A stretch of 64,000 bases of DNA from Natrarchaeobius chitinivorans (GCF_003841505.1 NZ_REGA01000009.1:62001-126000), one strand, 5' to 3'. Positions 14,804 to 23,668 are shown, counted from the stretch's first letter. The notes: generated from the sequence alone by a model not told the origin. Program-made: numbers and translations.

Positions 14804-16261
14804 TTATCGGCGGTCCATCCGAATCAGCACGTCCTCCGCTGGCTTGAGGGTCGTCGTAACGGCAGGCTCCGGATCGGGCTCGCTCAGCAACGTCGGTTCG
14901 AACTGCTGCATCAGGGTCGCGACGATCAGCTTCATCTCGAGCATCGCGAACCGCATCCCGATGCAGTGTCGTGGGCCGCCGCCGAACGGGAAGTAGGCGT
15001 ACTCGGGCCGGTCGCGGTCGTCGGTCCACCGCTCCGGCTCGAACGCGTCGGGATCGTCGTAGAATCGCTCGTCGGTGTGGAGCCAGAACTGTGGCAGCGT
15101 GACGATCGTCCCTTCGGGTATCCGGTAGCCGTCGATCACGACGTCCTCTAAGACCGTCCGAAAGAGGATGTACGCCGGCGGATACAGCCGCATCGCTTCC
15201 GTGATGACGTGTTCCGTGTACTCGAGGCGAGGGACGTGCTCGAAGCGGGGGCGTTCGCCGTCGAGGACCGTCTCGAGTTCCTCGTGGAGGGTGTCCGCGA
15301 CGTCGTCGTGGCGCGCCAGCAACATGAACGTGTAGGTGAGCGCGACCGAACTCGTCTCGTGGCCGGCGAACAGGAACGTGACGAGGTTGTCACGGACCTC
15401 CTCGGGCGAGAGGTCGGCTCCTTCGGGTCCGCTCGCCTCGAGCAGGAGCGACAGCAGGTCGTCTCCGCCCGGGCCGTCGGATCGGCGGTGGTGGATCAAT
15501 TCGTCGATCCGCTCCCGGTAGTCGGCCATCGCTCGGTCGTACCGCCGGTTCTCGGGGGTCGGGAGCCACTTCGGGAGGAACGTGAACACGCTCTGGGTGT
15601 TGGCGCGTTCGTTGATCGCCCGGGCGGCGCGAACGATCACCTCGTCGTCCGACTCCGGATCGATCTCGACGTCGAACAGCGCCTTCGCGAGGATCCCCAG
15701 CGTGAGTCGGGAGAACGCCCGGTTTGCCGCGATCGTCTGTCCGTCGTCCCAGTCGTCGGCGGTCCGTTCGGCGTACGCCGCCATCGTGTCCGCGTACGTC
15801 CTGATTCGCTCGATCGTGAACGCCGGTTGCATCAGTTGGCGCTGTCTGTGCCACTGCTCGCCGGTACTCGTCAGGAGCCCCTCGGAGCCGATGTCGAGTC
15901 CGAACTCGGTGAACAGGTATCGCTCGAAGCGGTCGTGCTCCGAGACGAGCACCCGTTCGACGTGGTCGGGGTGTAACAGCGCGGTGAACGTCTTCCCCGC
16001 CACCCTGTACCGGACGACGTCGCCGTATCTCGAGACGACGTCGTAGAATCCGATAGGATCCCGGACCACCTGGAAGGTGTTGCCCACGATCGGGAGGCCG
16101 TCCGGCCCCGGCGGAAGCGGGTACGCCTCGAGCGGCCAGTCCCGGCGCTCGGTCGGCGACTGCCCGTTGGCGTCCGATTCGCCGTCGGCCACCTCGTCGC
16201 CGAGCGATCCGTCGTTGCCCCCGCCACTGCCGTTTCCGGGAGTCGACCGCTGCGGTGTCAT
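14804..16261 (-). CDS. Cytochrome P450
   Basis: A 485-residue class I-type P450 monooxygenase. Diagnostic motifs are in order: the oxygen-binding I-helix (FLFAGHETSSVAL), the K-helix ExxR (EAMRLYPP), the PERF-like FEPERW, and the heme-ligating FGGGPRHCIGMRFAMLEMKL with its axial Cys. The proline-rich YPLPPGPDGLPIVGNT follows a 40-residue Ser/Gly/Asp-rich leader with no membrane anchor, so the enzyme is probably soluble. The ATG is at 16261. It is divergent from an HTH regulator 82 bp away, a likely controller. Substrate is unknown; sterol, carotenoid or fatty acid oxidation are common roles in the family. Confidence 0.95.
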   Translation of the reverse strand: MTPQRSTPGNGSGGGNDGSLGDEVADGESDANGQSPTERRDWPLEAYPLPPGPDGLPIVGNTFQVVRDPIGFYDVVSRYGDVVRYRVAGKTFTALLHPDHVERVLVSEHDRFERYLFTEFGLDIGSEGLLTSTGEQWHRQRQLMQPAFTIERIRTYADTMAAYAERTADDWDDGQTIAANRAFSRLTLGILAKALFDVEIDPESDDEVIVRAARAINERANTQSVFTFLPKWLPTPENRRYDRAMADYRERIDELIHHRRSDGPGGDDLLSLLLEASGPEGADLSPEEVRDNLVTFLFAGHETSSVALTYTFMLLARHDDVADTLHEELETVLDGERPRFEHVPRLEYTEHVITEAMRLYPPAYILFRTVLEDVVIDGYRIPEGTIVTLPQFWLHTDERFYDDPDAFEPERWTDDRDRPEYAYFPFGGGPRHCIGMRFAMLEMKLIVATLMQQFEPTLLSEPDPEPAVTTTLKPAEDVLIRMDRR

Positions 16262-16343
16262 ACGAGTCGGTTCGTCCGTTCGGCGAATCGACGTTGCGGC
16301 GAACCTCCTAGCCCATTTTAATGTAGCGTCCGTACCGACGCGC

Positions 16344-17051
16344 ATGAAGTATCTCGACGTCTGGCTCCGCCAGCCCGAGTGGATGCTCCACCCGATGCAG
16401 GAGTTCATCCGGCACGAAGACGTCGTTCGGTACGAGGAACTGCTCACGTGGAACATCCTGCCGGAGGAGGGCCTCGAGTACGAACTGTTCTACGTCGAGG
16501 CGGACGTCGACCGCTACCGCGAGGCGATCAGCGACGTGGAGTCGATCGTCGACTACCGGCTCGCGCCGATCGACGATCAGTCGCTCAACGTCTGGGCCTG
16601 TCAGGAAACCCGCCCGGAAGACCGGTCGTGGCGCGGCGCGTTCTCGGATCGTCATCTGGTCGTCGTCCCGCCGATACGGTTCGACGACGACGCAGCGATG
16701 GGGATGACGATCGTCGGCGACGGCGACGACGTTCAGGAGGTCTTCGAGAACCTCCCGAGCGAGATCGAGGTGCGCGTCAGCGAGATCGGTACCTACGACC
16801 GCCGCGGCGGGACGCTGGCGGGCGTCCTCACCGATCGGCAACTCGAGGCCGCCGCCACGGCCTTGCGTCTCGGCTACTACGACGTCCCCCGGAGCGCGTC
16901 GCTCGCGGACGTCGCGGACCGACTGGGGTGTGCCGAGAGTACCGCATCGATGTTGGTTCGCCGGGCCGAACGTGCGGTGTTCTCCCGTCTACTCGAGCGA
17001 TACGGCGGCGCGACCGTCCCGAAACGCGAGGAGCCGCGAACCGCCGACTGA
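16344..17051 (+). CDS. Bat-type HTH transcriptional regulator
   Basis: A 235-residue regulator with an N-terminal ligand- or sensor-type domain and a C-terminal HTH of the Bat/HTH_10 family. The HTH core (residues about 170-225) reads LTDRQLEAAATALRLGYYDV, then SLADVADRLGCAESTASMLVRRAE. There is no PAS or GAF signature in the N-terminal part. The ATG at 16344 (MKYLDVWLRQPEWMLHPMQ) is chosen over upstream in-frame codons that would run into the P450 gene. It is divergent from the P450 gene and is the natural candidate for its regulator. Confidence 0.85.
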   Translation: MKYLDVWLRQPEWMLHPMQEFIRHEDVVRYEELLTWNILPEEGLEYELFYVEADVDRYREAISDVESIVDYRLAPIDDQSLNVWACQETRPEDRSWRGAFSDRHLVVVPPIRFDDDAAMGMTIVGDGDDVQEVFENLPSEIEVRVSEIGTYDRRGGTLAGVLTDRQLEAAATALRLGYYDVPRSASLADVADRLGCAESTASMLVRRAERAVFSRLLERYGGATVPKREEPRTAD

Positions 17052-17179
17052 CTCGTTCGCCTCGCCTGGACTCGTCGTCTCATCCAGGGCTCGTCACACG
17101 TGGGTACCGATCGCACGCTCGAGACGACGAATTGAGCGCGAGCCAGCCGTTTTTGTTCTCGGCCCCCTTACTGGCGGCC

Positions 17180-18157
17180 ATGCGCATCGTCACGACGCTC
17201 CCGTCGGCGACCGAAATCGTCGCCGCGCTCGGGACGGAACCGGTCGGCGTCTCCCACGAGTGTGACCACCCGCCGGGGGTCGAATCTATCCCCTCGATCA
17301 CGCACTCGAGAATCGACGCGGCGGCCTCGAGCGAGGAGATCGATCGGCAGGTCCTCGAGGCGGCCGACGACGGCGGCGTCTACGACGTCGACGTCGAGAC
17401 GCTCGATCGACTCGATCCGGAGCTGATCGTCACGCAGGGGATGTGCGACGTCTGTGCGGTCGACGAGGCGGTCGTCGCCGACGCCGTCGATCGGATCGAC
17501 GCCGATCCGGAGGTTCTGCCGACCGATCCGCACAGCGTCGCCGACGTTCTCGACGACATCGAGCGGATCGGCCGAGCGACCCGACGCGAGGAACGCGCCC
17601 GGGAGGTTCGGGCGGACCTCGAGAATCGAATCGACCGCGTCAGAACCATCGCTGGCGAGGCCGGGAGCGGCGAGCGTCCGCGGGTCGCGATCTTCGACTG
17701 GACCGACCCCGTCATGGTCGCGGGCCACTGGACGGCCGAACTCGTCGAGTGGGCCGGCGGCGAGTACGGACTGGCCGGCGTCGGAGATCCGTCCCGTCCC
17801 CGCGAGTGGGCCGACATACGCGAGTACGACCCCAACGTCGTGATCGTCGCGCCCTGTGGCTTCGGCCTCGAGCAGACGGCCGACAACCTGACGGATCTCA
17901 CGGACCGCGACGGTTGGACCGACCTGACGGCCGCCCGCGAGGGCCGCGTCTGGGCGATGGACGGCCACCACTACCTCAACCGACCCGGCCCGCGGCTGGT
18001 CGAGACCCTCGAGACGCTCGCACCGATCGTCAGGCCGGACCTGTTCGACCGCTCGCTCGCGCCGGCGGGCGAGAACGGACCGATGGCGCTCCCGCTTTCC
18101 GATCTCGAGGCTCGGTTCGAGGACGGTCGCGGGCCCGGGGCTCGAGTCGAGCCGTGA
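17180..18157 (+). CDS. BtuF-like cobalamin/heme-type substrate-binding protein
   Basis: A 325-residue class III periplasmic-binding-fold protein (BtuF/FhuD type). Family patterns include MRIVTTLPSATEIVAALG, VGVSHECDHPPGV, the mid-protein DPELIVTQGMCDVCAV, and GHWTAELVEWAGGEYG. There is no signal peptide, Tat motif or lipobox, unlike transporter-associated members, so it probably works in the cytoplasm as a corrinoid-binding or scavenging protein. Its stop overlaps the GTG start of the JAMM protein by four bases (GTGA), showing translational coupling. No ABC permease or ATPase gene is nearby. Confidence 0.75.
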   Translation: MRIVTTLPSATEIVAALGTEPVGVSHECDHPPGVESIPSITHSRIDAAASSEEIDRQVLEAADDGGVYDVDVETLDRLDPELIVTQGMCDVCAVDEAVVADAVDRIDADPEVLPTDPHSVADVLDDIERIGRATRREERAREVRADLENRIDRVRTIAGEAGSGERPRVAIFDWTDPVMVAGHWTAELVEWAGGEYGLAGVGDPSRPREWADIREYDPNVVIVAPCGFGLEQTADNLTDLTDRDGWTDLTAAREGRVWAMDGHHYLNRPGPRLVETLETLAPIVRPDLFDRSLAPAGENGPMALPLSDLEARFEDGRGPGARVEP

Positions 18158-18711
18158 ACCCGACCGACGACTCCCGCGAGGACGGCGACCCCGACGGTTC
18201 CGGCGGTTGTACCGATCCCGACGGCTCCGACGGCCCTCTACGACCGGAACTCGTCCTCCCCAATGCCGTCCACGACGAGATCACGAAGCGTGCCCACGAC
18301 GGCCGCCCTCGAGAGATCTGTGGCGTCCTCGGCGGTACGTTCGACCCCGACGAGAGCCGCGTCCGCTCGCAGTATCCCGCCGAAAACGTCGCGGACACCC
18401 CCCGAACGCGCTACCGGATCGATCCCGAGGAGCAACTCGAGGTTTTCGAGCGACTCGAGGATAGGGGTGAGGAGATCGTCGGATTCTATCACTCCCACCC
18501 GCGGGGGCCGCCTCGACCGAGCGAAACGGACGTCGCGACGGCGACCTGGCCCGATCGTTCGTACGTGATCGTCTCGCTCGAGCCGCCGGACGTAGGGTCG
18601 TGGCGCTGGCGCTCGGGGGACGAAGATGACGGGGACGAAGATCCGAAACTCGGAGTCGACGGCCCTTCCGGCCGGTTCGAGCGCGAGCGAATCGACCTCG
18701 AGTCCGGCTGA
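18154..18711 (+). CDS. JAMM/MPN+ metalloprotease domain protein
   Basis: A 185-residue protein with an intact JAMM zinc site: Glu54 in REICGVLGG, His113 and His115 in FYHSHPRGPPRPSETD, and Asp126. The N-terminal 28 residues are a low-complexity Asp/Gly stretch. JAMM proteases in archaea can cleave ubiquitin-like SAMP conjugates (HvJAMM1); others process cysteine-sulfur carriers. The GTG start at 18154 overlaps the upstream stop as GTGA. The partner BtuF-like gene gives no clear hint of substrate. Isopeptidase activity on SAMPs is a family-based guess. Confidence 0.8.
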   Translation: MNPTDDSREDGDPDGSGGCTDPDGSDGPLRPELVLPNAVHDEITKRAHDGRPREICGVLGGTFDPDESRVRSQYPAENVADTPRTRYRIDPEEQLEVFERLEDRGEEIVGFYHSHPRGPPRPSETDVATATWPDRSYVIVSLEPPDVGSWRWRSGDEDDGDEDPKLGVDGPSGRFERERIDLESG

Positions 18712-18789
18712 TTTTCCAGATCCGACCGATTTCCGCTCGAGACGGGACTCGAAATCGCTCTTCAGGGGTGAGATCGGCTCTGACGTCAC

Positions 18790-18875
18790 TCATACGGTTT
18801 ACTGTACGTCATTGCCGGCGCACCCGCGGCCCGGGCGGCGGGTGTGCCGGTACACAGTTACAGTAATCCGTATCA
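18790..18875 (-). repeat. Family C element, copy 2
   Basis: An 86-bp near-palindrome from TCATACGG to CCGTATCA. The terminal TCA (18873-18875) is the TGA stop codon of the minus-strand gene 18873-19316. The interior GC-rich stem (GCCGGCGCACCCGC with GCGGGTGTGCCGGT) resembles copy 1. Confidence 0.88.
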
Positions 18876-19316
18876 GTCGGAACTCCGATCTGCACTCCCT
18901 CGATCCGTCCCCTCGCGTGCCTGTTGTGCCTGCTCTCGAAACTCCTCGATCCGCTGGCTCAGTTTCTTCCCGACCTGATAGGTGAACTCGTCTGGCATCA
19001 GTCCGCGCTGGATATCGATCGTCACCATCGTATCACAGTCCTCGACGATCTCCGGTGCCCAACTTCCTTCCGCAAGCTTCGACTCGTCGGTGACGACCGC
19101 CTCGCCGTCCTCGACGTCGATAAACGCCGTGACAGTGTTCCAGATGCGCGGATCGCTCGTGGTCGCCTCGTCGAACAGCCCCTCGAGTCGCGACTCTCTG
19201 ACCGACTCGTCGCGTAACTCGACGACCAGGTCCTCGAGTGCGTCTGCGATCTCTTCGTACTCGGCCGCGTTCTCGGTGCGGTCGTCGGCCTCGTCGCTCG
19301 AGCCACCGGCCGTCAT
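18873..19316 (-). CDS. Acidic helical protein of unknown function
   Basis: A 147-residue, very acidic protein dominated by helix-forming residues. A long amphipathic segment (residues 18-50) and a C-terminal helix rich in Gln, Glu and Arg (SQRIEEFREQAQQAREG) may form coiled coils. A short beta-type core lies between (NTVTAFIDVEDGEAVV). There are no Cys, signal or membrane segments. The start ATG overlaps the stop of a 26-codon frame just upstream (ATGA). The TGA stop is contributed by a family C repeat. The family is not recognised with confidence. Confidence 0.65.
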   Translation of the reverse strand: MTAGGSSDEADDRTENAAEYEEIADALEDLVVELRDESVRESRLEGLFDEATTSDPRIWNTVTAFIDVEDGEAVVTDESKLAEGSWAPEIVEDCDTMVTIDIQRGLMPDEFTYQVGKKLSQRIEEFREQAQQAREGTDRGSADRSSD

Positions 19317-19393
19317 CGGTGCCCTCCGCCGTTTTCGTCGACCGCGTTCCCGTTGATCGTATCCCCGTCGATCGTGCTCCCGTCGATGGTCAT
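19313..19393 (-). CDS. Possible 26-codon upstream ORF with pentapeptide-like repeats
   Basis: The frame ATG (19393) to TGA (19313) encodes MTIDGSTIDGDTINGNAVDE then NGGGHR. It overlaps the next gene by the ATGA at 19313-19316, a typical coupling arrangement. The DNA holds 15-bp degenerate tandem units (from about 19337), which create the repeated TIDG. It may be a leader ORF, a remnant or chance; the ATGA overlap is the main support. Confidence 0.3.
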   Translation of the reverse strand: MTIDGSTIDGDTINGNAVDENGGGHR

Positions 19394-19473
19394 AGAGTAG
19401 CGTACCCCCTTCGAACCCGTAAACGTACGCTTCCGCTCCGGGGGTGGATCGATCTCCCGACCGTCGGGTCCGT

Positions 19474-19555
19474 CGGACGGTCTGGTGTCAGTCGGTACTG
19501 ACGCGACCGCATCCAGGCTTGCGAACACCCGGTACATCGTTACAGCGGCCCGTAT
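19474..19555 (-). repeat. Family C element, degenerate copy next to the sulfatase gene
   Basis: The right end CCGTATCA lies at about 19549-19556 and a degenerate left end near 19474. The right end, with the last codons of the sulfatase gene, has been duplicated: the 26-bp units 19544-19569 and 19570-19595 differ at one base. The sulfatase TGA stop (19581-19583) is the TGA of the second TGATACGG. Confidence 0.65.
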
Positions 19556-19595
19556 CAATCCGCCCGCTCAGCGGTCCGTATCAATCCGCCCGCTC
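19544..19595 (-). repeat. 26-bp tandem duplication spanning the sulfatase stop codon
   Basis: Two adjacent 26-bp copies (19544-19569, 19570-19595) with one mismatch. Each contains, on the minus strand, GGATTGATACGG, that is the Asp codon, the TGA stop and the start of a family C end. Confidence 0.85.
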
Positions 19596-21068
19596 GAGCA
19601 CCTCGGGAACCCAGCCCCGGTTCGGGTCGTTCGTCTCGTCCATCCAGTCGACGAGCCGATCCCGCATCTCCCGGCGAACGCCGGCGTAGTCGGGGTGGTC
19701 GATCAGGTTCTGTAACTCTGCGGGATCGGCCTCGAGGTCGTACAGTTCGTCGACGTCCGGGCCGTTGTAGACGTACTTGTAGCGCTCGGTACGGACCATC
19801 CGCTGGCTGTAGAGGCCGAACTCGTCGCCGTGGTACTGGGCGAAGACGGAGTCGGGCCAGTCCTGATTGCCGTCGGTTTCGCCACTCTCGAGGAGGGAAA
19901 CGAGACTCCGCGAGTCGAACGTCTCCGGAACCTCGAGGTCACCGATCTCGAGGAACGTCGCCGCCAGATCGTGCAGGTGGACCGGCTGCTCGCAAACCGA
20001 TCCCGGCTCCGCGACTCCAGGCCAGCGGATCTGCATCGGAATCCGGTAGGTGTCGTCGTACATCAGCGGTCCCTTGTTGAACTGGCGATGGCTCCCCGCG
20101 AAGTCGCCGTGATCGGACGCGTGGACCACGACCGTCTCCTCGGCCAGTCCGTACTCCTCGAGGGCCGCGAGGATCCGCTCGAGCTGGTCGTCGATCAGCG
20201 TCACGAATCCCCAGTATTTGGCGATCGCCTCGGCCCAGAGTTCCCAGTCGTAGTCCTCGACGCCCCGATAGTGCAGGTAGTTCTCGTGGACCCGCGGCTT
20301 CCCGTCGAACGTTTCGGCGTAGCTCTCTGGCGGCTCGATCTCGTCGGGATCGTACATCGAGGCGTACGGTTCGGGGACGACGTAGGGGTGGTGTGGGCCG
20401 TAGAAGTCCGTCCTGTGGAAGAACGGTCCGTCCCCGTCCACGTCGTCGAACGTTCCGCCGTCCGTGGCGTGGGCCTCGAGCGCTTCGATCGTCCGTTCCG
20501 CGAGGAACCAGGCGCGGGTTTCCTCGACGTCGATCGGCGTCGTCGCGGCGACGAACGTCCCGTCTTCGCCGTCCCTCGGTTTCTCACCCGTGTAGATCTC
20601 GTCCTCGAGGTCGACGTCTCCGACCGGCGTCCCGCGTTCGCGGCGGTACTCGCGAAACGCCTCGTCGATGTCGTCGTGATGGACGTCGCTGCCGCCCAGA
20701 TACGAGAACCCGAACTCCTCGGGGGTCGCGTCCCGACCGGCGTGCCACTTTCCGGTGTACGTCAGATCGTAGCCGGCGGCCGCGAGCGCCTCGGAAAACG
20801 TCGGCAGATCGGGCGGCAGGTTCGCCTGAATCGCGTCGTCTTCGTGGCAGTTGTTCAGCATCCCGTGGCCGTGGGGAAATCGCCCAGTCAGCAGCGATGC
20901 ACGGGCGCTCGAGCAGATGCTGATCGGCGTGAACGCGTACTCGAAGCGGACCCCCTCGCTCGAGAGGCGATCCATCGTCGGCGTCTCGACCGGTGACCCG
21001 GGTGCGCTGCAATCGTACCGTTCCTGATCGGTGAGCGCGAGCAAGACGTGTGGACGGGTGTCGGCCAT
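19581..21068 (-). CDS. Sulfatase family hydrolase
   Basis: A 495-residue alkaline phosphatase-superfamily sulfatase. The catalytic region is ISICSSARASLLTGRFPHGH. Cys52, the residue converted to formylglycine in type I sulfatases, is present, although the usual C-x-P-x-R Pro is Ser (C-S-S-A-R). N-terminal metal-binding VLLALTDQ and the later HASDHGDFAGSH with YKYVYNGPDVDELYDLEADP fit the family. No signal peptide is visible, so it is probably cytosolic. Substrate may be a sulfated glycan or lipid. The start ATG at 21068 (MADTRPHVLL) is used; upstream in-frame codons run into a repeat. Confidence 0.88.
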   Translation of the reverse strand: MADTRPHVLLALTDQERYDCSAPGSPVETPTMDRLSSEGVRFEYAFTPISICSSARASLLTGRFPHGHGMLNNCHEDDAIQANLPPDLPTFSEALAAAGYDLTYTGKWHAGRDATPEEFGFSYLGGSDVHHDDIDEAFREYRRERGTPVGDVDLEDEIYTGEKPRDGEDGTFVAATTPIDVEETRAWFLAERTIEALEAHATDGGTFDDVDGDGPFFHRTDFYGPHHPYVVPEPYASMYDPDEIEPPESYAETFDGKPRVHENYLHYRGVEDYDWELWAEAIAKYWGFVTLIDDQLERILAALEEYGLAEETVVVHASDHGDFAGSHRQFNKGPLMYDDTYRIPMQIRWPGVAEPGSVCEQPVHLHDLAATFLEIGDLEVPETFDSRSLVSLLESGETDGNQDWPDSVFAQYHGDEFGLYSQRMVRTERYKYVYNGPDVDELYDLEADPAELQNLIDHPDYAGVRREMRDRLVDWMDETNDPNRGWVPEVLERAD

Positions 21069-21184
21069 CGGGCGTCGTACACCAGCCCGGTAATTAATGC
21101 TGGCCCCGGAAACGGTGGGTTTCGTCGGTCCGTTCGGGGGATTTCGTCGGTCCGTTCGCGTTTCGATCCCGCTCGTCTCGACGC

Positions 21185-21268
21185 TCATACGGTCTGCTAT
21201 GAGTCTTTACCGGTTGATCGCCCACCGTTCTGCGATCGACCGGCAATCAGTCATAGCAAACCGTATCA
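21185..21268 (-). repeat. Family C element, copy 3
   Basis: An 84-bp element from TCATACGG to CCGTATCA. TCA at 21266-21268 is the TGA stop of hisS. This copy is the closest match to the interrupted copy at 61345-61530 and defines its ancestral sequence. Confidence 0.9.
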
Positions 21269-22564
21269 GTCGAAGTCGTCGAACGTCGGCCGCTCTCTGT
21301 CCCCGGGGAACTCGTCGACGGCGACCTGCGTCTGATCGCCGGTTTCCATGTCCTTGATCGTCACCTCGTCGTTCGCGAGGTCTTGCTCGCCGACGATGAC
21401 GACCGTCTCGGCGTTGATCGAGTCGGCGTAGTTCAGTTGTGCGCCGAACGAGCGTCCTGCAACGTCGGTTTCGACGACCTGACCCCGTTCGCGCAACTCA
21501 CGACAGATCCGGGCGGCCTCGCTTCGGGTGTCGCCGATCTGGAGGACGTAGTAGTCCGTGGTCACCTCCTCGTCGGGCCAGACGCCGGCGCGCTGACAGA
21601 GCAACGAGAGGGTCGCGTGGCCGGGGGCGACGCCGACCGCGGGCGTGGGCTGGCCGCCGAAGCTCTCGATGAGGTCGTCGTAGCGGCCGCCACCGAAGAT
21701 CGATCGCGAGACCTCGCCCGCGGAGTCGAAACACTCGAAGACGACCCCGGTGTAGTAATCGAGCCCGCGGGCCGTCTCGAGCGAGATGGTACAGTACTCG
21801 CGAGCGCCGAAGTCCTCGGCGGCTTCGAGGACGCGCTGGAGGTTCTCGACGGCGTCGGTGACGCGCTCGGTGTCGGCAAACTCCTCGACTGCCTCGAGGT
21901 CGCCGCTTGCGACGAGGTCGTCGAACTCGGCCGCCTGATCGTCCTCGAGGCCGGCGTCGACGAGCAGGTCGTGGTACTCGGCCGTCTCGAGTTTGTCCGA
22001 CTTGTCGACGGCGCGGATCGCGTCGTCGACGTCGACGTCGGCGTCGTAGGTCTCGAGGACGCCGCCGAGGATGTCGCGGTGAGAGATCCGGAACTCGAAG
22101 TGGTCGCCGGAGAGTCCGAGTCCTGTCAGGGCGTCGGCCGCCCAGGCGAGGATCTCGGCGTCGGCTTCGGGCTCGCTCGAGCCGAAGATGTCGACGTTCG
22201 TCTGGTAGAACTCGCGCTGGCGACCCTGCTGGACCTGTTCGTAGCGCCAGAACGGTCGCGTCGAGAACCACTTGATGGGTTTGGAGAGTTCCTGCTGTTT
22301 GGCGACGACCATCCGCGCGACCGTCGGCGTCAGTTCGGGCGTCAGCGTGACGTGGCGACCGCCCTGATCCTCGAAGGCGTACAGCTCATCGACGATGTCG
22401 TCGCCGCTTTTGTCAGTCCAGAGTTCCGCGCGCTCGAGCGCCGGCGTTCCAATCTCGCGAAAGCCGTAGCTACGGGCGCGTTCCTCGATGGTGTCGATGG
22501 CCGCCCGCCTGGCGGCCATCTCTCCGGGATAGAAGTCACGAAAGCCCTTGATCCGGTCGTACAT
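21266..22564 (-). CDS. hisS: Histidine-tRNA ligase
   Basis: A 432-residue class II aminoacyl-tRNA synthetase that charges tRNA-His. It shows motif 1 around the first 70 residues (KGFRDFYPGEMAARR), motif 2 in FSTRPFWRYEQVQQGRQREFYQ, the HisRS signature LARGLDYYTG-like ETARGLDYYTGVVFE, and motif 3 near FGGGRYDDLIESFGG. The C-terminal anticodon-binding domain follows. The ATG at 22564 is clear. The stop codon TGA is contributed by the end of a family C repeat. Confidence 0.96.
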   Translation of the reverse strand: MYDRIKGFRDFYPGEMAARRAAIDTIEERARSYGFREIGTPALERAELWTDKSGDDIVDELYAFEDQGGRHVTLTPELTPTVARMVVAKQQELSKPIKWFSTRPFWRYEQVQQGRQREFYQTNVDIFGSSEPEADAEILAWAADALTGLGLSGDHFEFRISHRDILGGVLETYDADVDVDDAIRAVDKSDKLETAEYHDLLVDAGLEDDQAAEFDDLVASGDLEAVEEFADTERVTDAVENLQRVLEAAEDFGAREYCTISLETARGLDYYTGVVFECFDSAGEVSRSIFGGGRYDDLIESFGGQPTPAVGVAPGHATLSLLCQRAGVWPDEEVTTDYYVLQIGDTRSEAARICRELRERGQVVETDVAGRSFGAQLNYADSINAETVVIVGEQDLANDEVTIKDMETGDQTQVAVDEFPGDRERPTFDDFD

Positions 22565-22718
22565 GACCGACCGTTCGGGAACGGCGAACTTCTATCCTTT
22601 CGTTCGCGGACGGCCCGCGAGTTCGGGGTCGTCACCCCGGGGCCGATCGAGACGGGCGTTTCCCGGCCCGGTCGCGTCCCGTTGCGGTGGTGTGGTACGT
22701 CCGGTGGCGGGGGATGGG

Positions 22719-23318
22719 TTACGTCCGCTCGTGAAGGTCGGTGACGTACGTCTGCTCGTGGTCGGGAAACAGGTCCCCGACCGCTTCGGGGCCGTCCTCC
22801 TCGGCGATGATCGTCCGTAGTTCGGCCTCGTAATCGGCTCGTCGTATCTCCTCGCTCGGCCCGGTCGTCACCTCGAGGTGGGTCTCGACGAGCCGGTCGA
22901 CGGCGGTTCGACCGAACCCGGAGAGCGGGGCGAGGTAGTCGACGCCGTGGCGGTCCTCCAGACTCTGGGCCTGTGCTCGAGAGACTGTCGGCACGCGGTC
23001 GTCGCGTCTCGTTCCGTCGGCGACGGCGTCGAACTCCGCCGACGCGGCTCGCTCGAGGGCGTGCTGGTGGACCAGCTGGATCCCGTTACGGGGAAAGCCG
23101 TCGTCTCGAATCCGATCGACGGCGTCGTGGGCGACGTCGGGATCGAGCGCGAGCCGTTCGAACGAAAAGCCGACGGACTCGGCGCTCGCGCGGGCGTGCT
23201 TCCAGTCCTCGCCAACGCCGAAGTGAGCCGTGACGAGCGTCACGTCGTAGAAGTCCTCGAGGAGGAGCGCTGCAAGCGTCGAATCTTTCCCGCCGCTGTA
23301 GAGTACTCCGAGCTCCAT
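22719..23318 (-). CDS. PP-loop ATPase (COG2117-like)
   Basis: A 199-residue N-type ATP pyrophosphatase-fold protein with the PP-loop at the N-terminus (LYSGGKDSTLAALLL, residues 6-20). It resembles the archaeal COG2117 group related to tRNA thiolation or modification enzymes and has no Cys for direct sulfur relay. The ATG at 23318 shares its A with the TGA stop of the upstream PDCD5-like gene, so the two are translationally coupled. Together with rps19e further upstream this makes an information-processing cluster. The exact reaction is not known. Confidence 0.8.
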   Translation of the reverse strand: MELGVLYSGGKDSTLAALLLEDFYDVTLVTAHFGVGEDWKHARASAESVGFSFERLALDPDVAHDAVDRIRDDGFPRNGIQLVHQHALERAASAEFDAVADGTRRDDRVPTVSRAQAQSLEDRHGVDYLAPLSGFGRTAVDRLVETHLEVTTGPSEEIRRADYEAELRTIIAEEDGPEAVGDLFPDHEQTYVTDLHERT

Positions 23319-23668
23319 CAGCGCCGCTTGATGTCGAAGCTCTTCGATTCGGGCTTTAGCTCCTGGAGGAGCTGTTTCATCTTCTCGTCGTCGATCTTGC
23401 CCTGAATGCGCCCGCTCCGGGCGAGTGCGATCACTTGCTGTTCGACCTGCTCGCCGAACTGCTGTTTGCTCATCTTGACCGTGTTGAGTCGCTTGCGGGC
23501 GTCGTCGGTCAGGTGCTGGCGGAGCAGTGCTTTCTTTTGCGCTTCGGCCTGTTGCTGTGCGGCCTCCCGCTCGGCTCCGCCTTGCTGGGACTCTGCCTGT
23601 TCCTGTAGCTGCTCCATCTTCTTCTGTCGCAGCTCTTCGAGTTTCTCCTCGTCGGGTTCTCCGCTCAT
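23318..23668 (-). CDS. PDCD5/TFAR19-family DNA-binding protein
   Basis: A 116-residue protein of the archaeal PDCD5 family. The N-terminal half is a Gln/Glu-rich helix ([20 protein letters not shown]), and the C-terminal three-helix core includes [20 protein letters not shown] and [19 protein letters not shown]. The protein is thought to bind nucleic acid; its precise role is unknown. The ATG at 23668 ([10 protein letters not shown]) is preferred to a start seven codons upstream. It lies downstream of rps19e on the same strand, and in archaea the two genes commonly neighbour each other. Confidence 0.92.
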   Translation of the reverse strand: MSGEPDEEKLEELRQKKMEQLQEQAESQQGGAEREAAQQQAEAQKKALLRQHLTDDARKRLNTVKMSKQQFGEQVEQQVIALARSGRIQGKIDDEKMKQLLQELKPESKSFDIKRR

